This document shows positions 1 to 9,267 of a stretch of 64,000 bases of DNA, one piece after another (position 1 is the stretch's first letter; every line of letters begins with the position of its first letter). The position numbers were made by a program, and so were the translations under genes. The DNA comes from Oceanobacillus damuensis (GTDB taxonomy: Bacteria > Bacillota > Bacilli > Bacillales > Amphibacillaceae), in contig NZ_KV392042.1 of assembly GCF_001618145.1 (NCBI RefSeq), positions 62,001 to 126,000 on the forward strand, read 5' to 3'. Under the pieces are notes generated by a model. That model was not told the origin of the DNA and searched no databases. It saw nothing but the letters and a program-made list of their open reading frames with translations.

Positions 1-74
1 TATGTTCTATACATTATATTTCTATTTATCAATGGTGGAACTTATGATTGTCCAAAGATTCATATCTTTAATCA

Positions 75-127
75 GGTGCCTGTCCCCCCATAGCTTTAAT
101 CCTGTAAAGCGGTGGGGGACAGGCACC
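75..127. repeat. GC-rich hairpin repeat, copy 1
   Basis: The arms GGTGCCTGTCCCCC (75-88) and GGGGGACAGGCACC (114-127) are exact reverse complements around a loop containing TAAAG. It belongs to the dispersed repeat family seen again near 4.3, 4.5, 9.8, 10.3, 19.9, 22.6, 26.2, 36.2, 36.6, 42.6 and 63.1 kb. Confidence 0.8.
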
Positions 128-257
128 AATTTTGTGGAAAAACTCCCTCACCAAGGTCAACATAACCATTTTCTTCAAGTACAGTTGTATCAAAGGTAAA
201 TAATGTTCATTAATCAGTTTATTTTCATCCGTCCATAAATTTCATTTCATTGAAGTA

Positions 258-287
258 TTACAAAATGCGATAACAACGTGGTATAAT
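258..287 (+). promoter_or_regulatory. Possible extended -10 promoter
   Basis: TGGTATAAT (279-287) matches an extended -10 (TGnTATAAT). TTACAA (258-263), 18 bases upstream, is a mediocre -35. If used, the leader to the aconitase X start would be about 440 nt, so this may belong to something else. Confidence 0.3.
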
Positions 288-738
288 AGGAAATTAAAAG
301 TGAATATTGATATATTTGTAATAGATTCAATTTTAGGAAGGTGTCTAATTGGGAATACAAATAGCATTAGTCTATATTACTCTAAAGTTAAGTGTGAGGG
401 AAAACTATAATTAACTAAAGTTAAAAACTAAGGTTTAATTAAACTCTTGAGAAATTGGAATATTTAATGTGAAATCCTAACAATGTGAAATATAGATAAA
501 ACTAAGGCTATTTGAGTTAGGAAACTTAGTAGTTCAAAAGATGATTTCTGCTAATTTAGTGGTAGGAATACCCTACAGAATTACTAATGATGATTTTAGT
601 GAAGTTTCAGAGAAGCTAGGTTGTCTCTAGGTAATGTAAACCATAGGGGTTGGGTATATTGACATTCTAGAATAGGTTTTTTCTAGTCATTTATAGGATG
701 AATAGAAAGCCTAAATATAAAATACGAGGAGGAATTTT

Positions 739-2019
739 ATGAAACTGAGTCCTGAGGAATCTTATATGCTAAGTGGGGAAGCTGGGCCTGCAAAGCAATT
801 TGCGATGAATATAATTGTATCAGTTGGAAAGGCGCTTGGGGCGCCATGCCTACAGGAGATAACGGCTGCTCACGTCGTCGATACTTTGATGACTGGTACT
901 GGAGAGACCGGCCCTGATTTTGCTCGGGCGCTTGCAAAGAAGGGTGCAAAAGTTGCAGTTCCTACAACCATCAATGTCGGTAATGTTGATGCAAAGCACC
1001 GTTGTTTAAATGTACCAACAAGCGAGCATGATTTTGAAACGTCTCGAGAAGTTATGCGGATTTTCCAAGAAATGGGCTGCTCACCTACATATACTTGTGC
1101 TCCGTTCCAAGAACCCGAGAATCAATTGCAGTTCGGGGAACATGTTGCTTGGGGAGAATCGAGTGCTGTTCCATATGCGAATTCGGTATTTGGTGCTCGA
1201 ACAAACCGATACGGGCACTTCATTACATCTGCTGCTGCCATTACAGGCAGGATTCCATTCAGTGGGTTACATTGTGAAGAAAATCGGCGCGGGCAAATCG
1301 TTTTTAACGTGGACCACCTTCCTAAGAAGTGGTTGGAAAATAGCCTGTTTTATCACATATTCGGCTATCAAGTAGGAAAAATCGCCGGTGAACGAATACC
1401 AGTCATTTCAGGGTTTGATCACGATATTTCCAAAGATAATCTCAAAGCGTTCGGAGCAGCTGCAGCAACTTCCGGCGGCATTTCAATGTACCACATTGTA
1501 GGCCTAACACCTGAAGCGCCGACTCTTCAAGATGCACTTCATGGTGAAGCGCCAGAAGAAATAGTAAAGATTGAGACTGGAGATTTAACGCAAACATACA
1601 AGGAACTCTCTATAAATGAACGTGGTACTCCGTTAGATGCCATTTGTTTAGGGGCGCCGCATCTTTCTGTTGATGAAGTAGGGAAAGTATATGAAATACT
1701 GGATCAAATTGGATGGAACCTTCAAGTTCCATTGTATATTTCCATGAGCCGACGTACGCTGGAGATAGCCGAGCGACGAGGTTGGGCGGAAAAATTTAAT
1801 GAGGCGGGAGTTAAAATCGTCGTCGATCGTTGTGTTTATTTCCCTGGGATCCTCTGGAACGACGGATTAACAATCATGACTGATTCAGCTAAGTGGGCTC
1901 ACTATGCACCTCGGTGTATTTCTGCAAAAGTCACGGTAGGCACACTGGCTGATTGTATTTCTTCTGGAAAGAAAGGTCATGTCGTTATGGAGAATGGTTT
2001 GGAGGAGGATGCAGTGTGA
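739..2019 (+). CDS. Aconitase X catalytic (large) subunit
   Basis: A 426-residue aconitase X family protein (formerly DUF521). The family are [Fe-S] hydro-lyases; characterised bacterial members dehydrate cis-3-hydroxy-L-proline and an archaeal branch acts on phosphomevalonate. The family N-terminus (..EESYMLSGEAGPAKQFAMNI) and conserved stretches HVVDTLMTGTGETG, FGARTNRYGHF, and the Cys-containing ITGRIPFSGLHCEENRRG and VYFPGILWNDGLTIMTDSAKWAHYAP are visible. The ATG follows GAGGAGG by about 7 bases. It overlaps the small-subunit gene by four bases, so this is the split two-polypeptide form. The substrate cannot be read from sequence; hydroxyproline breakdown is the best guess, but no proline racemase or reductase lies beside it. 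Confidence 0.88.
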   Translation: MKLSPEESYMLSGEAGPAKQFAMNIIVSVGKALGAPCLQEITAAHVVDTLMTGTGETGPDFARALAKKGAKVAVPTTINVGNVDAKHRCLNVPTSEHDFETSREVMRIFQEMGCSPTYTCAPFQEPENQLQFGEHVAWGESSAVPYANSVFGARTNRYGHFITSAAAITGRIPFSGLHCEENRRGQIVFNVDHLPKKWLENSLFYHIFGYQVGKIAGERIPVISGFDHDISKDNLKAFGAAAATSGGISMYHIVGLTPEAPTLQDALHGEAPEEIVKIETGDLTQTYKELSINERGTPLDAICLGAPHLSVDEVGKVYEILDQIGWNLQVPLYISMSRRTLEIAERRGWAEKFNEAGVKIVVDRCVYFPGILWNDGLTIMTDSAKWAHYAPRCISAKVTVGTLADCISSGKKGHVVMENGLEEDAV

Positions 2020-2432
2020 AGGAATTTCAAGCCAAGGAACTTCTGTCTGGAACAGTAGAAGCCCAAACATTGACGTTAGGTGCACCGCTTAGTCTTTGGG
2101 ATGGAATCGATAGCAGTGAAGGAATCATAATTCAAGGGGGGCATCCAAATGAAGGGCAAAGTATAGCAAACGCTATTCTTGTTATTTCTCACGGTCTTAG
2201 TGGTGCAACCGGCGGTGGTTCATTGACGGAATGCTTTAGAAAGGGAAATGGTCCAGTTGCTATGATTCTTCCGGAAGCAGAGCCAATGGTCGTCGCAGCA
2301 TCGGTTGTTGCAGGTGAACTGTATAATAAACAGATTCCTATCCTTCAAGTAGATTCGGAGGATATCGTCCGAATTCCAAATGGGGTACAAGCGACGATTA
2401 TGAATGGCGTTATTGCTTTAAGGACAGAGTAG
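2016..2432 (+). CDS. Aconitase X swivelling (small) subunit
   Basis: A 138-residue DUF126-type protein, the mobile swivelling domain that closes over the active site of aconitase X. I chose the GTG at 2016 because it forms a GTGA overlap with the large-subunit stop and is preceded by GGAGGAGG (2001-2008). A longer frame from 1953 would overlap the neighbour by 67 bases. The hallmark glycine- and serine-rich segments, PLSLWDGIDSSEGIIIQGGHP and SHGLSGATGGGS, are present. The two subunits should be made in equal amounts by translational coupling. The transcript ends at the hairpin at 2463-2497. Confidence 0.86.
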   Translation: MKEFQAKELLSGTVEAQTLTLGAPLSLWDGIDSSEGIIIQGGHPNEGQSIANAILVISHGLSGATGGGSLTECFRKGNGPVAMILPEAEPMVVAASVVAGELYNKQIPILQVDSEDIVRIPNGVQATIMNGVIALRTE

Positions 2433-2462
2433 GTGAAAGGGACAATTCCAAACATAGAGCTA

Positions 2463-2497
2463 AAAAAGCAAGCAACCAGAATAGTTGCTTGCTTTTA
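2463..2497. terminator. Bidirectional terminator between aconitase X and metQ
   Basis: AAAAGCAAGCAAC pairs with GTTGCTTGCTTTT across a 7-base loop. There is an A-run on the left and a T-run on the right, so it can end the convergent transcripts from both sides. Confidence 0.85.
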
Positions 2498-2501
2498 TCT
2501 G

Positions 2502-3305
2502 TTATTCCCAGCCAGGTAACAATGTTCCGCCAAAAACTTCCTCAATCTTATCTTTTACTGCATCTGATTGATAGGCATCTACAAGCTTTTGCACGGCTGG
2601 ATCATCTTCGTTTTCAGCACGTACGACGATGTTGACCGTATATGGCGAATCTGTTGATTCTCTATAAATAGAGTCTTCTATTGGATTCAGGCCTGCTTCA
2701 AAAGAGTAGTTTGAATTGATTGCTGCAAAATCAACTTCGCTAAGCTGCCTAGGGATCTGTGCAGCTTCTAACTCAATAAATTCAAGATTTTTAGGATTTT
2801 CAACGATATCCATGACAGATGGGTTGGTTTCTTCTTCATTGACTTTAATCAAACCAGTTTCTTGCAACATTAATAATGCACGAGCACCGTTTGTTGGATC
2901 ATTTGGAAGTGCGAACAATGCGCCGTCTTCCACTTCGTCTATACTTTCGTATTTCTCTGAGAAAATTGCCATCGGGTTAAGAAATGCTGCCCCTACAGGT
3001 ACAAAATCTGTACCATGGTCCTCATTATATTGGTCTAAGAAAGGGAGGGTTTGATAGATATTTGCATCTAAATCGCCTTCCTCTAACGCAGTATTCGGCA
3101 TAATGTAATCACTGAATGTCATAACTTCAATTTCTAATCCATCTTCTGCTGCAATCTCTGCTACAAATTCTACAATTTCCGCCTGATCTCCAGCCATCGA
3201 ACCTACAACTAATTTATCCTCGCTTAAAGTACTTGTATCCTCATTACCACATGCTGCAAGTGTCAATGCAACTAAACCAATAATAGCTAATAATAATTTC
3301 TTCAT
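2502..3305 (-). CDS. metQ: MetQ/NlpA-type substrate-binding lipoprotein
   Basis: A 267-residue substrate-binding protein of the MetQ/NlpA family, which captures methionine or related amino acids outside the membrane for a MetNI importer. The N-terminus MKKLLLAIIG..LTLAAC is a lipoprotein signal with lipobox LAAC. Then come the family's VVGSMAGDQAEIVEFVAE start and LPNDPTNGARALLMLQ signature. The ATG at 3305 puts the charged n-region at the start; an upstream in-frame ATG (3338) would add 11 unlikely residues. No metN or metI is adjacent and no S-box leader was seen, so it must share an importer encoded elsewhere or act on another substrate. Confidence 0.88.
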   Translation of the reverse strand: MKKLLLAIIGLVALTLAACGNEDTSTLSEDKLVVGSMAGDQAEIVEFVAEIAAEDGLEIEVMTFSDYIMPNTALEEGDLDANIYQTLPFLDQYNEDHGTDFVPVGAAFLNPMAIFSEKYESIDEVEDGALFALPNDPTNGARALLMLQETGLIKVNEEETNPSVMDIVENPKNLEFIELEAAQIPRQLSEVDFAAINSNYSFEAGLNPIEDSIYRESTDSPYTVNIVVRAENEDDPAVQKLVDAYQSDAVKDKIEEVFGGTLLPGWE

Positions 3306-3585
3306 GTTTATAACCATTCCTTTCGCTCGCTCAGGCACAAAGCGCTAAGAAATATACTTGTGCTGAGCAATTTTTTAATTATTCTAGGATTATAGGGAAT
3401 CTCAGTTAACTATAAATCATATAGAGGTGAGTGGGCCATTTCGCTGGAGGAGTGACCGCATGTTTATATGTATAAATTGCCTTTTCTAGTACGCAGGCTT
3501 ATCTATGTATAAACATTACTCTTTTATTGCTGACAATCAGTCAATGCTGCTCCATCCCTATATATTCTAAAATGGAGAATCTTTT

Positions 3586-3795
3586 ATGGGTTTAAAAATT
3601 GTTTATCCCTTTTGTTTTGGAAATGATGTCCACAAAACCTTTGTCGTTGCGTGTATTGCTTCTACGAACAATAAAGGAGTTACTACTTACAAACGCCATG
3701 GCTTTCAACATTAAGGATGTTTTTATGGGATCTACCGGGAAACTTTTTAACGTATTAGAAGATTCCTATAACATCACGTTTGCACATAATATGTA
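3586..3795 (+). pseudogene. IS110-family transposase N-terminal fragment
   Basis: From ATG 3586 (behind GGAGA) the frame reads MGLKIVYPFCFGNDVHKTFV and continues VACIASTNNKGVTTYKRHGF. This matches the start of IS110/IS116/IS902 transposases, whose first catalytic Asp lies in the GxDVHK motif; here that position is N-D-V-H-K. The frame stops near 3711 but continues in another frame as KDVFMGSTGKLFNVLEDSYN, the family's KDVCMESTGKYW..NILED region. The copy is therefore internally deleted, frameshifted and truncated, with nothing recognisable beyond about 3800. Confidence 0.75.
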
Positions 3796-3857
3796 TATTT
3801 TGTTTTATTTAAGACTTACCTCCCCCAATTTTTTAGTTGATGATAATAAATAAAAAA

Positions 3858-3890
3858 CCTCTCCTTTTAGTAAAAAGAGAGGTAGTTATT
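3858..3890 (+). terminator. Terminator-like hairpin
   Basis: ACCTCTC (3858-3864) pairs with GAGAGGT (3877-3883), followed by AGTTATTTTC. No intact gene ends here; it may have come with the adjacent transposase debris. Confidence 0.45.
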
Positions 3891-4269
3891 TTCATAGATA
3901 TTCCTCTCTTATCTCTCAAAACAAAAAATGTTTTGCTGGAATTAGCACCTTTCTATGCATTGGATACATAGAGGGTTGCCGAGCTTCATAGGGCCAGTCC
4001 CTCAGCTTCTCTGGATAAGAGGTTATTTAATTGTTATCATCAAGATAAATAATAAGTTACAGGATATGTCGAAAAAAGTCAATCTCTTTACTGAAATTAT
4101 GTATCAAGATTTTCTTGGTGAGTTTTTAACACCGATAGCTTAAATGAAATAGCGAAACTAAATATTAATCGAAGTGTAAAAAGAAATATTCTAAAGATAA
4201 ACTGCCCTATCAATTAAGACTGTTGCATCAAGTTGCAATGCCTTTTACTTTGCGTTGGAATAAAGGGCT

Positions 4270-4316
4270 CACAGTCCCCCACCACGTTAAAGTGATATTG
4301 AAGCGGGCTGACCCAA
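4270..4316. repeat. Dispersed repeat, CACGTTAAAG subtype
   Basis: Contains CAGTCCCCCACCACGTTAAA and a partly complementary right arm GCGGGCTGACCC. The same core recurs near 10.3, 22.6 and 26.2 kb. Confidence 0.75.
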
Positions 4317-4517
4317 TAACCTAGAGGTGAAGTCCACTATGAGTAAGATAGATTATGATATGTTTTTACATTATTAAACGAATGCAACCTTGGGATTAAT
4401 TTTTTATTGGATTCAAGGTAGATCAATATTCGGCGGAGTTTATGATGAAACAGCTTACTGTTCTTTCTAATACTCAGGTAGTGGATTTGAAGAGGATATA
4501 AAGAGAACCTTAGAAAC

Positions 4518-4611
4518 AGGTGCCTTGTCCGATTAGCTTTTAGTTTAAACTATGGGACGATGAATATAACTGTCCCCTTGGACCTAGAGTAGTGGGGACA
4601 GGCATCTTTTA
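4518..4611. repeat. Dispersed repeat, GGGACGAT subtype
   Basis: Contains TTTAGTTTAAACTATGGGAC, then GATGAATATAACTGTCCCC and TGGACCTA, ending in GGGGACAGGCA. The same order recurs at 19.85 and 63.1 kb. It directly follows the mcrC stop codon and may act as its transcript end. Confidence 0.75.
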
Positions 4612-4613
4612 AA

Positions 4614-5657
4614 TTAACTACCATTTAATAGAAAACTTTCAACCAAAATGTTGAGTTGGTCTGAGAGATTAGAGAAATCGGTATTCATATCCAACGTTTT
4701 TACCCCTATATGGTTTCCACTTAATGAAAATTCATTATCCGGTATAATATCCTCATCCGTCATTGCATAAAGTAAAACCCCACTAACATTACCGGAATTG
4801 TTACAGTCTTTATTTTTTACGTACGCAAATATCTGGTACATATTGTGAGAGTGAAAGCTTTTGCTATTATAATAACTATTTGATTGCATCGTATGCTGGT
4901 AGTATTTCGTATCTATAATAAGAGTCTTTTCTTTATAAGTAAGAGTAATATCCGTTTTCATAACAGGAAGAAACTCAATCATCCCTTGATCAACATCCCA
5001 ATCAATATGAGAAGCGGAAGCATTGAATTGTGGAAAGTGTTTTCGATAATATTCCAGTACAAACTTCTCAAAAAGTTGATGCATTTTCTGATCATCCACA
5101 AATCTGGCTAATTTATGAGTACCCTCTTGTTCTGTTAGTAGTAGGCCTTCTATAACTAAATAGCATATATTAACGAGCATTTTATAGGTAGCATTGTTTC
5201 GATGGTATCTAATGCTTGACCACTGAATTCTTCGATAATCTATTTGGTCAACATTAGAAAAGTACAGCAATACTTTCTTTAAATCCTTTTTATGCTTATT
5301 TGCAACTTCTGGAGTCTTAATTAATAGTAAAGCGGTAGTTTTTAGTATTTGATTCATATAGGAATTTTCCGTGTACTCATCAAAACTACATACCAGTTGT
5401 TTATTAATCATGGTTTGTTGTTTTACGGAAAACGCAACATTGATTTTACCTCTTGGGGACCTAAGGGACTCTGTGTTATCAACATAGTCCTTAATTAATC
5501 CCCGTTTGATTTGAATACTGATGCCCTTAGCTAGTATTGCAGCAAATAAATCAGAAGCATATTCAAAGTGCTCTGTTTCTAACTCTGCATAGTTTCTCTT
5601 ATTCAATACCTGGAATGCATAAGCAAGCATATGATAAATGTTTTTTATTCGGATCAT
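4614..5657 (-). CDS. mcrC: McrC-like nuclease subunit of a modification-dependent restriction system
   Basis: A 347-residue McrC family protein, the nuclease partner of the McrB motor. The N-terminal segment IKNIYHMLAYAFQVL is typical of the shorter Firmicutes McrC proteins. The PD-(D/E)xK core is visible late in the protein: an Asp in VMKTDITLTYKEKTL, then IIDTKYY about ten residues on, supplying the D-x-K pair. The start at 5657 is chosen because its ATG overlaps the mcrB stop as ATGA. No strong Shine-Dalgarno precedes it, so translation is probably coupled to mcrB. The transcript runs into a hairpin repeat just downstream. Confidence 0.88.
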   Translation of the reverse strand: MIRIKNIYHMLAYAFQVLNKRNYAELETEHFEYASDLFAAILAKGISIQIKRGLIKDYVDNTESLRSPRGKINVAFSVKQQTMINKQLVCSFDEYTENSYMNQILKTTALLLIKTPEVANKHKKDLKKVLLYFSNVDQIDYRRIQWSSIRYHRNNATYKMLVNICYLVIEGLLLTEQEGTHKLARFVDDQKMHQLFEKFVLEYYRKHFPQFNASASHIDWDVDQGMIEFLPVMKTDITLTYKEKTLIIDTKYYQHTMQSNSYYNSKSFHSHNMYQIFAYVKNKDCNNSGNVSGVLLYAMTDEDIIPDNEFSLSGNHIGVKTLDMNTDFSNLSDQLNILVESFLLNGS

Positions 5658-8131
5658 TTTAGAGCACCACGGAGTCGATTTGTCCATTGTTCTACTTTAG
5701 ACGGCTCATCAAACCAATATTCATCTAATAAAGGTATTAATTCATACTCTATTACCGATGATAACCATTCATCTGTTATTTCTTCATCAGCACATAAATA
5801 GCTGTGACCGATCTGAAATCCACTACCTAATGATTCATCATGCTTAATGTAGTTATTTAAAGCTTTTATTTGCTCAACAAGTGGACCAAATTTTGTATTA
5901 TTTATCTCACTCAATATTTTCTGAAACCCTTCAGAATCAAATGCAGGTTCTAGTTTAAAGAAAGCAAATCTTCTTCTTAGTGCATAATCTAGCATGGCCA
6001 GACTACGATCTGCCGTATTCATCATTCCAAGAATATATACATTTTTAGGAACGGAAAACAATTGATTGGCATAAAGAAGACGCAATTTTTGACCACGCTT
6101 ATCCTTTTCAAGTAACATCAGTAGTTCACCGAATATTTTACTTAGATTACCTCGGTTAATCTCGTCTATAATAAAGAAATAATCCCGATTACTATCTTTT
6201 TCAGCTTTTTTGCAGAACTCATAAAATGGTCCTTCTGCAAGCTCAAATCCATCATTCGTTGGGCGATACCCCATAATAAAGTCTTCATAACTATAACTTT
6301 GATGGAATTGAATCATCATTACTCGACTCGTATCTTTTTGACCCATAATAGAATAGGCAAGTCTTTTAGCAGAAAAGGTTTTTCCTACACCTGGAGCCCC
6401 TTGTAATATGACGTTTCTTTTCTTTTTCAGAAGATTTACCAATTTATAGTAGCGCTCTTTATCTATGAATACTTCATTAAGAAAATCTTCTTCTGTATAA
6501 GGATCATAATCAACTTCTCTTTCTTCAGTATCATCATCGTCTTCATCTATAAAAAGATCCTCCAGCTTTCGCACATAATCGGTATATGAGGTTATATCCG
6601 TAAGTGTCTTATTAACAGCCTTACCGGGATGTTCCCATTCTCCATTTTCCTTCCAATCCACTTTATGGATATGCTTGTACTCATCCCGAGTTGGATCATA
6701 CATATACTCCGATTCAACTATGCCACGTCCGATTACTTTTGACGTTCCTTTTTTAACATAAATGGTATCACCTGGTAATAATTCATTAGCAAATTGCCAT
6801 GTTGCATGAGCAGCATTCATAAACGTGTATTCTTGTCCGTATAATTCTTTCATTTTGGATTTCATTTCCTCTTTTGATGAAAACTGACTTAAATCACCCA
6901 TCTTATCCCAACCAATTCCCATAATATCTTGAGAGTAAAATTCCTCCCACTTGGAAGCACTATGGCCAGGCGAATAAATCCAGTATCTTTTTTCCTTTTC
7001 GTTCACTACATCAGAAGGAGGTGAGGAATCTTCTTCTCGTTGCTTCTTCATTTTATCTACCCATTTGATGAATATGTCACTAGCTATTTCATCATCCATA
7101 TCAGCAGTTTGTCCCTTTTCAGTTAGTGACCACATACCTCGAATTGAATTATCTATGTAACCGTCATAGACCAAATAATTTCTTGCAAAGGCGACTTCGT
7201 TATCGAACTTTTTCACTCCGCTTCTTCCACGAGTTTCATTCACAATTTCATCTGTGAGACTTAGGTCAGCTGCTATTTGATTACGAACTTCTTCTGGAGT
7301 ACCAGAACCACCTAGTTCTTTTAGTGCATTTATAAGTGGAACAAACCATTTAAGAAAGCTTGCATTCGACTTTTTTCGATCGATTTCTTTAGGAGATGGT
7401 TGTTTCCATGCTGCGAATGATAAATTAGGAAAACTTTGATGCGGATTATCCTCTGTTTGAAAGGTATCCTTGAAATAATTAATTAGTTTTATGTAATCTT
7501 TGGCATTAGGTAAGTCCTTTAATTTTGATATCTTTGTAATATACTCAGAATAATAGCTATTTTTTTGTAATAAGTATGTTCTATTTCTTTCATCTAGGTT
7601 TAAATAAAAAAATGGACGAATCCAATAAAGTCCCATTGTTAGATTCCATTTAACCCCTTGCTGTTTTCTTACTTTATCATAACTATCAGTGAACTTTTTC
7701 TTTAAATCTGCAGATTGGTGATCTGCGTACTGTATTGCTGTTTCGAAGACATTCCAAAGATTTGGAATATCTTCTGGTCCTCTTTGATTTTTATATGCAA
7801 AAAACCATGCTTTCATATTGTTTAAAACAGGGATACCATTAAAATCAGTTGGAACAGGGGACTGAACACCAATTTTACTACTGATTCCTTCAGCTATCGC
7901 AATACGATTTTCGTTTGTAATTCCTTTGTTAAAACTACCGAAAACAGTGAATGGGCAGATGTCATCAATGGATTTCCCGTTTTCAGTAAAAGGGTAGCGT
8001 ATATCCAAACTATTATAGACATCTTCTAATTTAGTTAAAAGTTCTGTTCTTTTTTCTTTGTATTGTAGAAGTTTATCAGCAAATTCCATGTAAAAATTAG
8101 ACCATGAAAATGTTGGATTATCTGTTTTCAT
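5654..8131 (-). CDS. mcrB: McrB-like AAA+ NTPase with Mrr-type and EVE-like domains
   Basis: An 825-residue motor and recognition subunit. Rough order: residues 1-240 not assigned; 260-345 a winged-helix module resembling the Mrr N-terminal domain (ALKELGGSGTPEEVRNQIA); 375-530 an EVE/PUA-like module starting YWIYSPGHSASKW with an internal YVKKGTSKVIGRGIVE strand pair; 545-820 the McrB AAA+ core. The core has Walker A GAPGVGKTF (about 576), DEINRG (about 654) and the diagnostic NTAD (about 703). EVE-like domains read modified bases in other McrB proteins, so the target is probably modified phage DNA. AGAGGTG precedes the ATG. It forms a two-gene operon with mcrC. Confidence 0.9.
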   Translation of the reverse strand: MKTDNPTFSWSNFYMEFADKLLQYKEKRTELLTKLEDVYNSLDIRYPFTENGKSIDDICPFTVFGSFNKGITNENRIAIAEGISSKIGVQSPVPTDFNGIPVLNNMKAWFFAYKNQRGPEDIPNLWNVFETAIQYADHQSADLKKKFTDSYDKVRKQQGVKWNLTMGLYWIRPFFYLNLDERNRTYLLQKNSYYSEYITKISKLKDLPNAKDYIKLINYFKDTFQTEDNPHQSFPNLSFAAWKQPSPKEIDRKKSNASFLKWFVPLINALKELGGSGTPEEVRNQIAADLSLTDEIVNETRGRSGVKKFDNEVAFARNYLVYDGYIDNSIRGMWSLTEKGQTADMDDEIASDIFIKWVDKMKKQREEDSSPPSDVVNEKEKRYWIYSPGHSASKWEEFYSQDIMGIGWDKMGDLSQFSSKEEMKSKMKELYGQEYTFMNAAHATWQFANELLPGDTIYVKKGTSKVIGRGIVESEYMYDPTRDEYKHIHKVDWKENGEWEHPGKAVNKTLTDITSYTDYVRKLEDLFIDEDDDDTEEREVDYDPYTEEDFLNEVFIDKERYYKLVNLLKKKRNVILQGAPGVGKTFSAKRLAYSIMGQKDTSRVMMIQFHQSYSYEDFIMGYRPTNDGFELAEGPFYEFCKKAEKDSNRDYFFIIDEINRGNLSKIFGELLMLLEKDKRGQKLRLLYANQLFSVPKNVYILGMMNTADRSLAMLDYALRRRFAFFKLEPAFDSEGFQKILSEINNTKFGPLVEQIKALNNYIKHDESLGSGFQIGHSYLCADEEITDEWLSSVIEYELIPLLDEYWFDEPSKVEQWTNRLRGALK

Positions 8132-8522
8132 TTTTTACACCTCTAATCTTTTATAATAATATAGACTATACTAATAACATGATTTGAACATTTATACTAA
8201 TTTCTATTATAAGGTTTTATGCTATTAAATAAAATGAATAGGTGTTAAGAGGCTTTCTGGTAATTTCATAAAAATGTTGCAAGTACCAAGGATAGAGACT
8301 TACTTTCTTTTTATCTAGGAAATTAGCTGAAATCAATTTATAAAGCTAGAGAGCGGTGGAACAAGGTTCTGTGATCAATGGATAACTTCTAGACAGTCAG
8401 CCTTGTTACTTGCAGTTGGAATTTTCTAAGCAAATACATTCTAATAAGAGATATAATAGTCTTAACAATCAAATATCATGAGTCTAAGTATAAGTAAAAG
8501 CAATGTACTGGGAGGGGAAGCT
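8132..8522. other. Intergenic region between divergent mcrB and TPR gene
   Basis: AT-rich divergent region with no gene. TATAAT at 8452-8457 could be the -10 of the rightward TPR gene, but no good -35 stands at the right distance. Confidence 0.5.
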
Positions 8523-9146
8523 ATGTCTAAAGATAAGAAAGTGCAGCTGGAATCACAAATTGATGGATGGCTACAAAGAGAAGACGAGGAGGATGAAGCG
8601 GATTTTAGGCAGGAATGGGTGAAGAAAGGTATAGAATTGTATGAACAATTTAAAATGTGTCGACTTTCCGATCAAGAAAAAGCATAGACTTACCATTCTC
8701 TAGCCGAATTGTATTTAGAGTATTGGCGCTCTGAGAAAATGATCGGTGGAAATAAACAAAGGGCTTTTACCTATTTACAGCGTGCGGCAAGTACCTCATC
8801 ACAAAAAGGTGATACATTTTATCATTTAGCGTTTTTGGCTGAGGCGATGACATCTGGCAGAGAGCGATGGGAATCTTCTGCGTTTTATGCAAAAGAAGCA
8901 ATAGAACGAGGAATTAATCTAGATAATCTGATAAAAGTGTGGTGTCTGTTGGGGAAGGCCTACCATGAATTGGGACTAAAAGAAGATGCAGCAAGGTGTT
9001 TTTCTGAATCCAAAAAGTTAGATAAAGATGATAATCATGTTCGATTTAGGGACAAATATAGAAAAAAAGAAAAGAGCAACATGAATTTCGCACGTTCAAT
9101 CAATCGGGACAACGTATATCGAAGAGAGCCTATCAAGATGAATTAA
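8523..9146 (+). pseudogene. TPR-type protein, broken by amber codon and probable frameshift
   Basis: ATG 8523 follows GGGAGGGGAAG. The frame reads MSKDKKVQLESQIDGWLQRE and stops at TAG 8685-8687, then continues without shift as TYHSLAELYLEYWRSEKM into TPR-like helices: AFTYLQRAASTSSQKGDTFY, AKEAIERG and GKAYHELGLKEDAARCF. The same frame on both sides of the TAG argues for one gene with a nonsense mutation. A second lesion is likely near 9062-9072 in an A-rich run, because an alternative frame stays open and protein-like (EQHEFRTFNQSGQRISKRAY..) until TAG 9250. It probably carried helical repeats for protein binding; its role is unknown. Confidence 0.7.
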
Positions 9147-9267
9147 TTGAACGAAGCAAAGGGAGCGCGTGTTTTGTGCTTGGACGAGAGCATGGGCGGA
9201 AGTGTGGACTACAGTGTGAACCCCAATTAGTTGGTCATAAACAGTCTTAGCCTTTTCTTTCAAAGGG

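Larger units (their letters stand above)
1..738. other. Gene-poor upstream region
   Basis: No convincing gene. It holds a GC-rich hairpin repeat (75-127), a possible extended -10 promoter (about 258-287) and a 29-codon frame from ATG 541 to TAG 630 that opens at 498. That frame reads ..NLVVGIPYRITNDDFSEVSEKLG and looks coding-like, but it lacks a ribosome-binding site and I do not recognise it; it may be a gene relic. Confidence 0.5.
3339..4613. other. Gene-free region with mobile-element debris
   Basis: No intact gene. Contents: an IS110-type transposase fragment (3586-3795), a hairpin with flanking T-run at 3858-3890, and two copies of the dispersed repeat (4270-4316, 4518-4611). A 62-codon frame at 3955-4143 has no ribosome-binding site or recognisable motif. 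Confidence 0.6.

Noticed and set aside
2-199. 65-codon frame at the left edge
   Set aside because: It runs through the 75-127 hairpin repeat, has no ribosome-binding site and no family pattern.
2716-3054. 112-codon frame opposite metQ
   Set aside because: Antisense shadow of a clearly recognised lipoprotein gene, serine-rich as expected from reverse reading.
3306-3480. S-box (SAM riboswitch) upstream of metQ
   Set aside because: I looked for the AGAGGTGGAGGGA and GATGAAGCC signature on the minus strand and did not find it.
3955-4143. 62-codon frame in the gene-free region
   Set aside because: No start signal or recognisable motif; it lies between relics and repeats.
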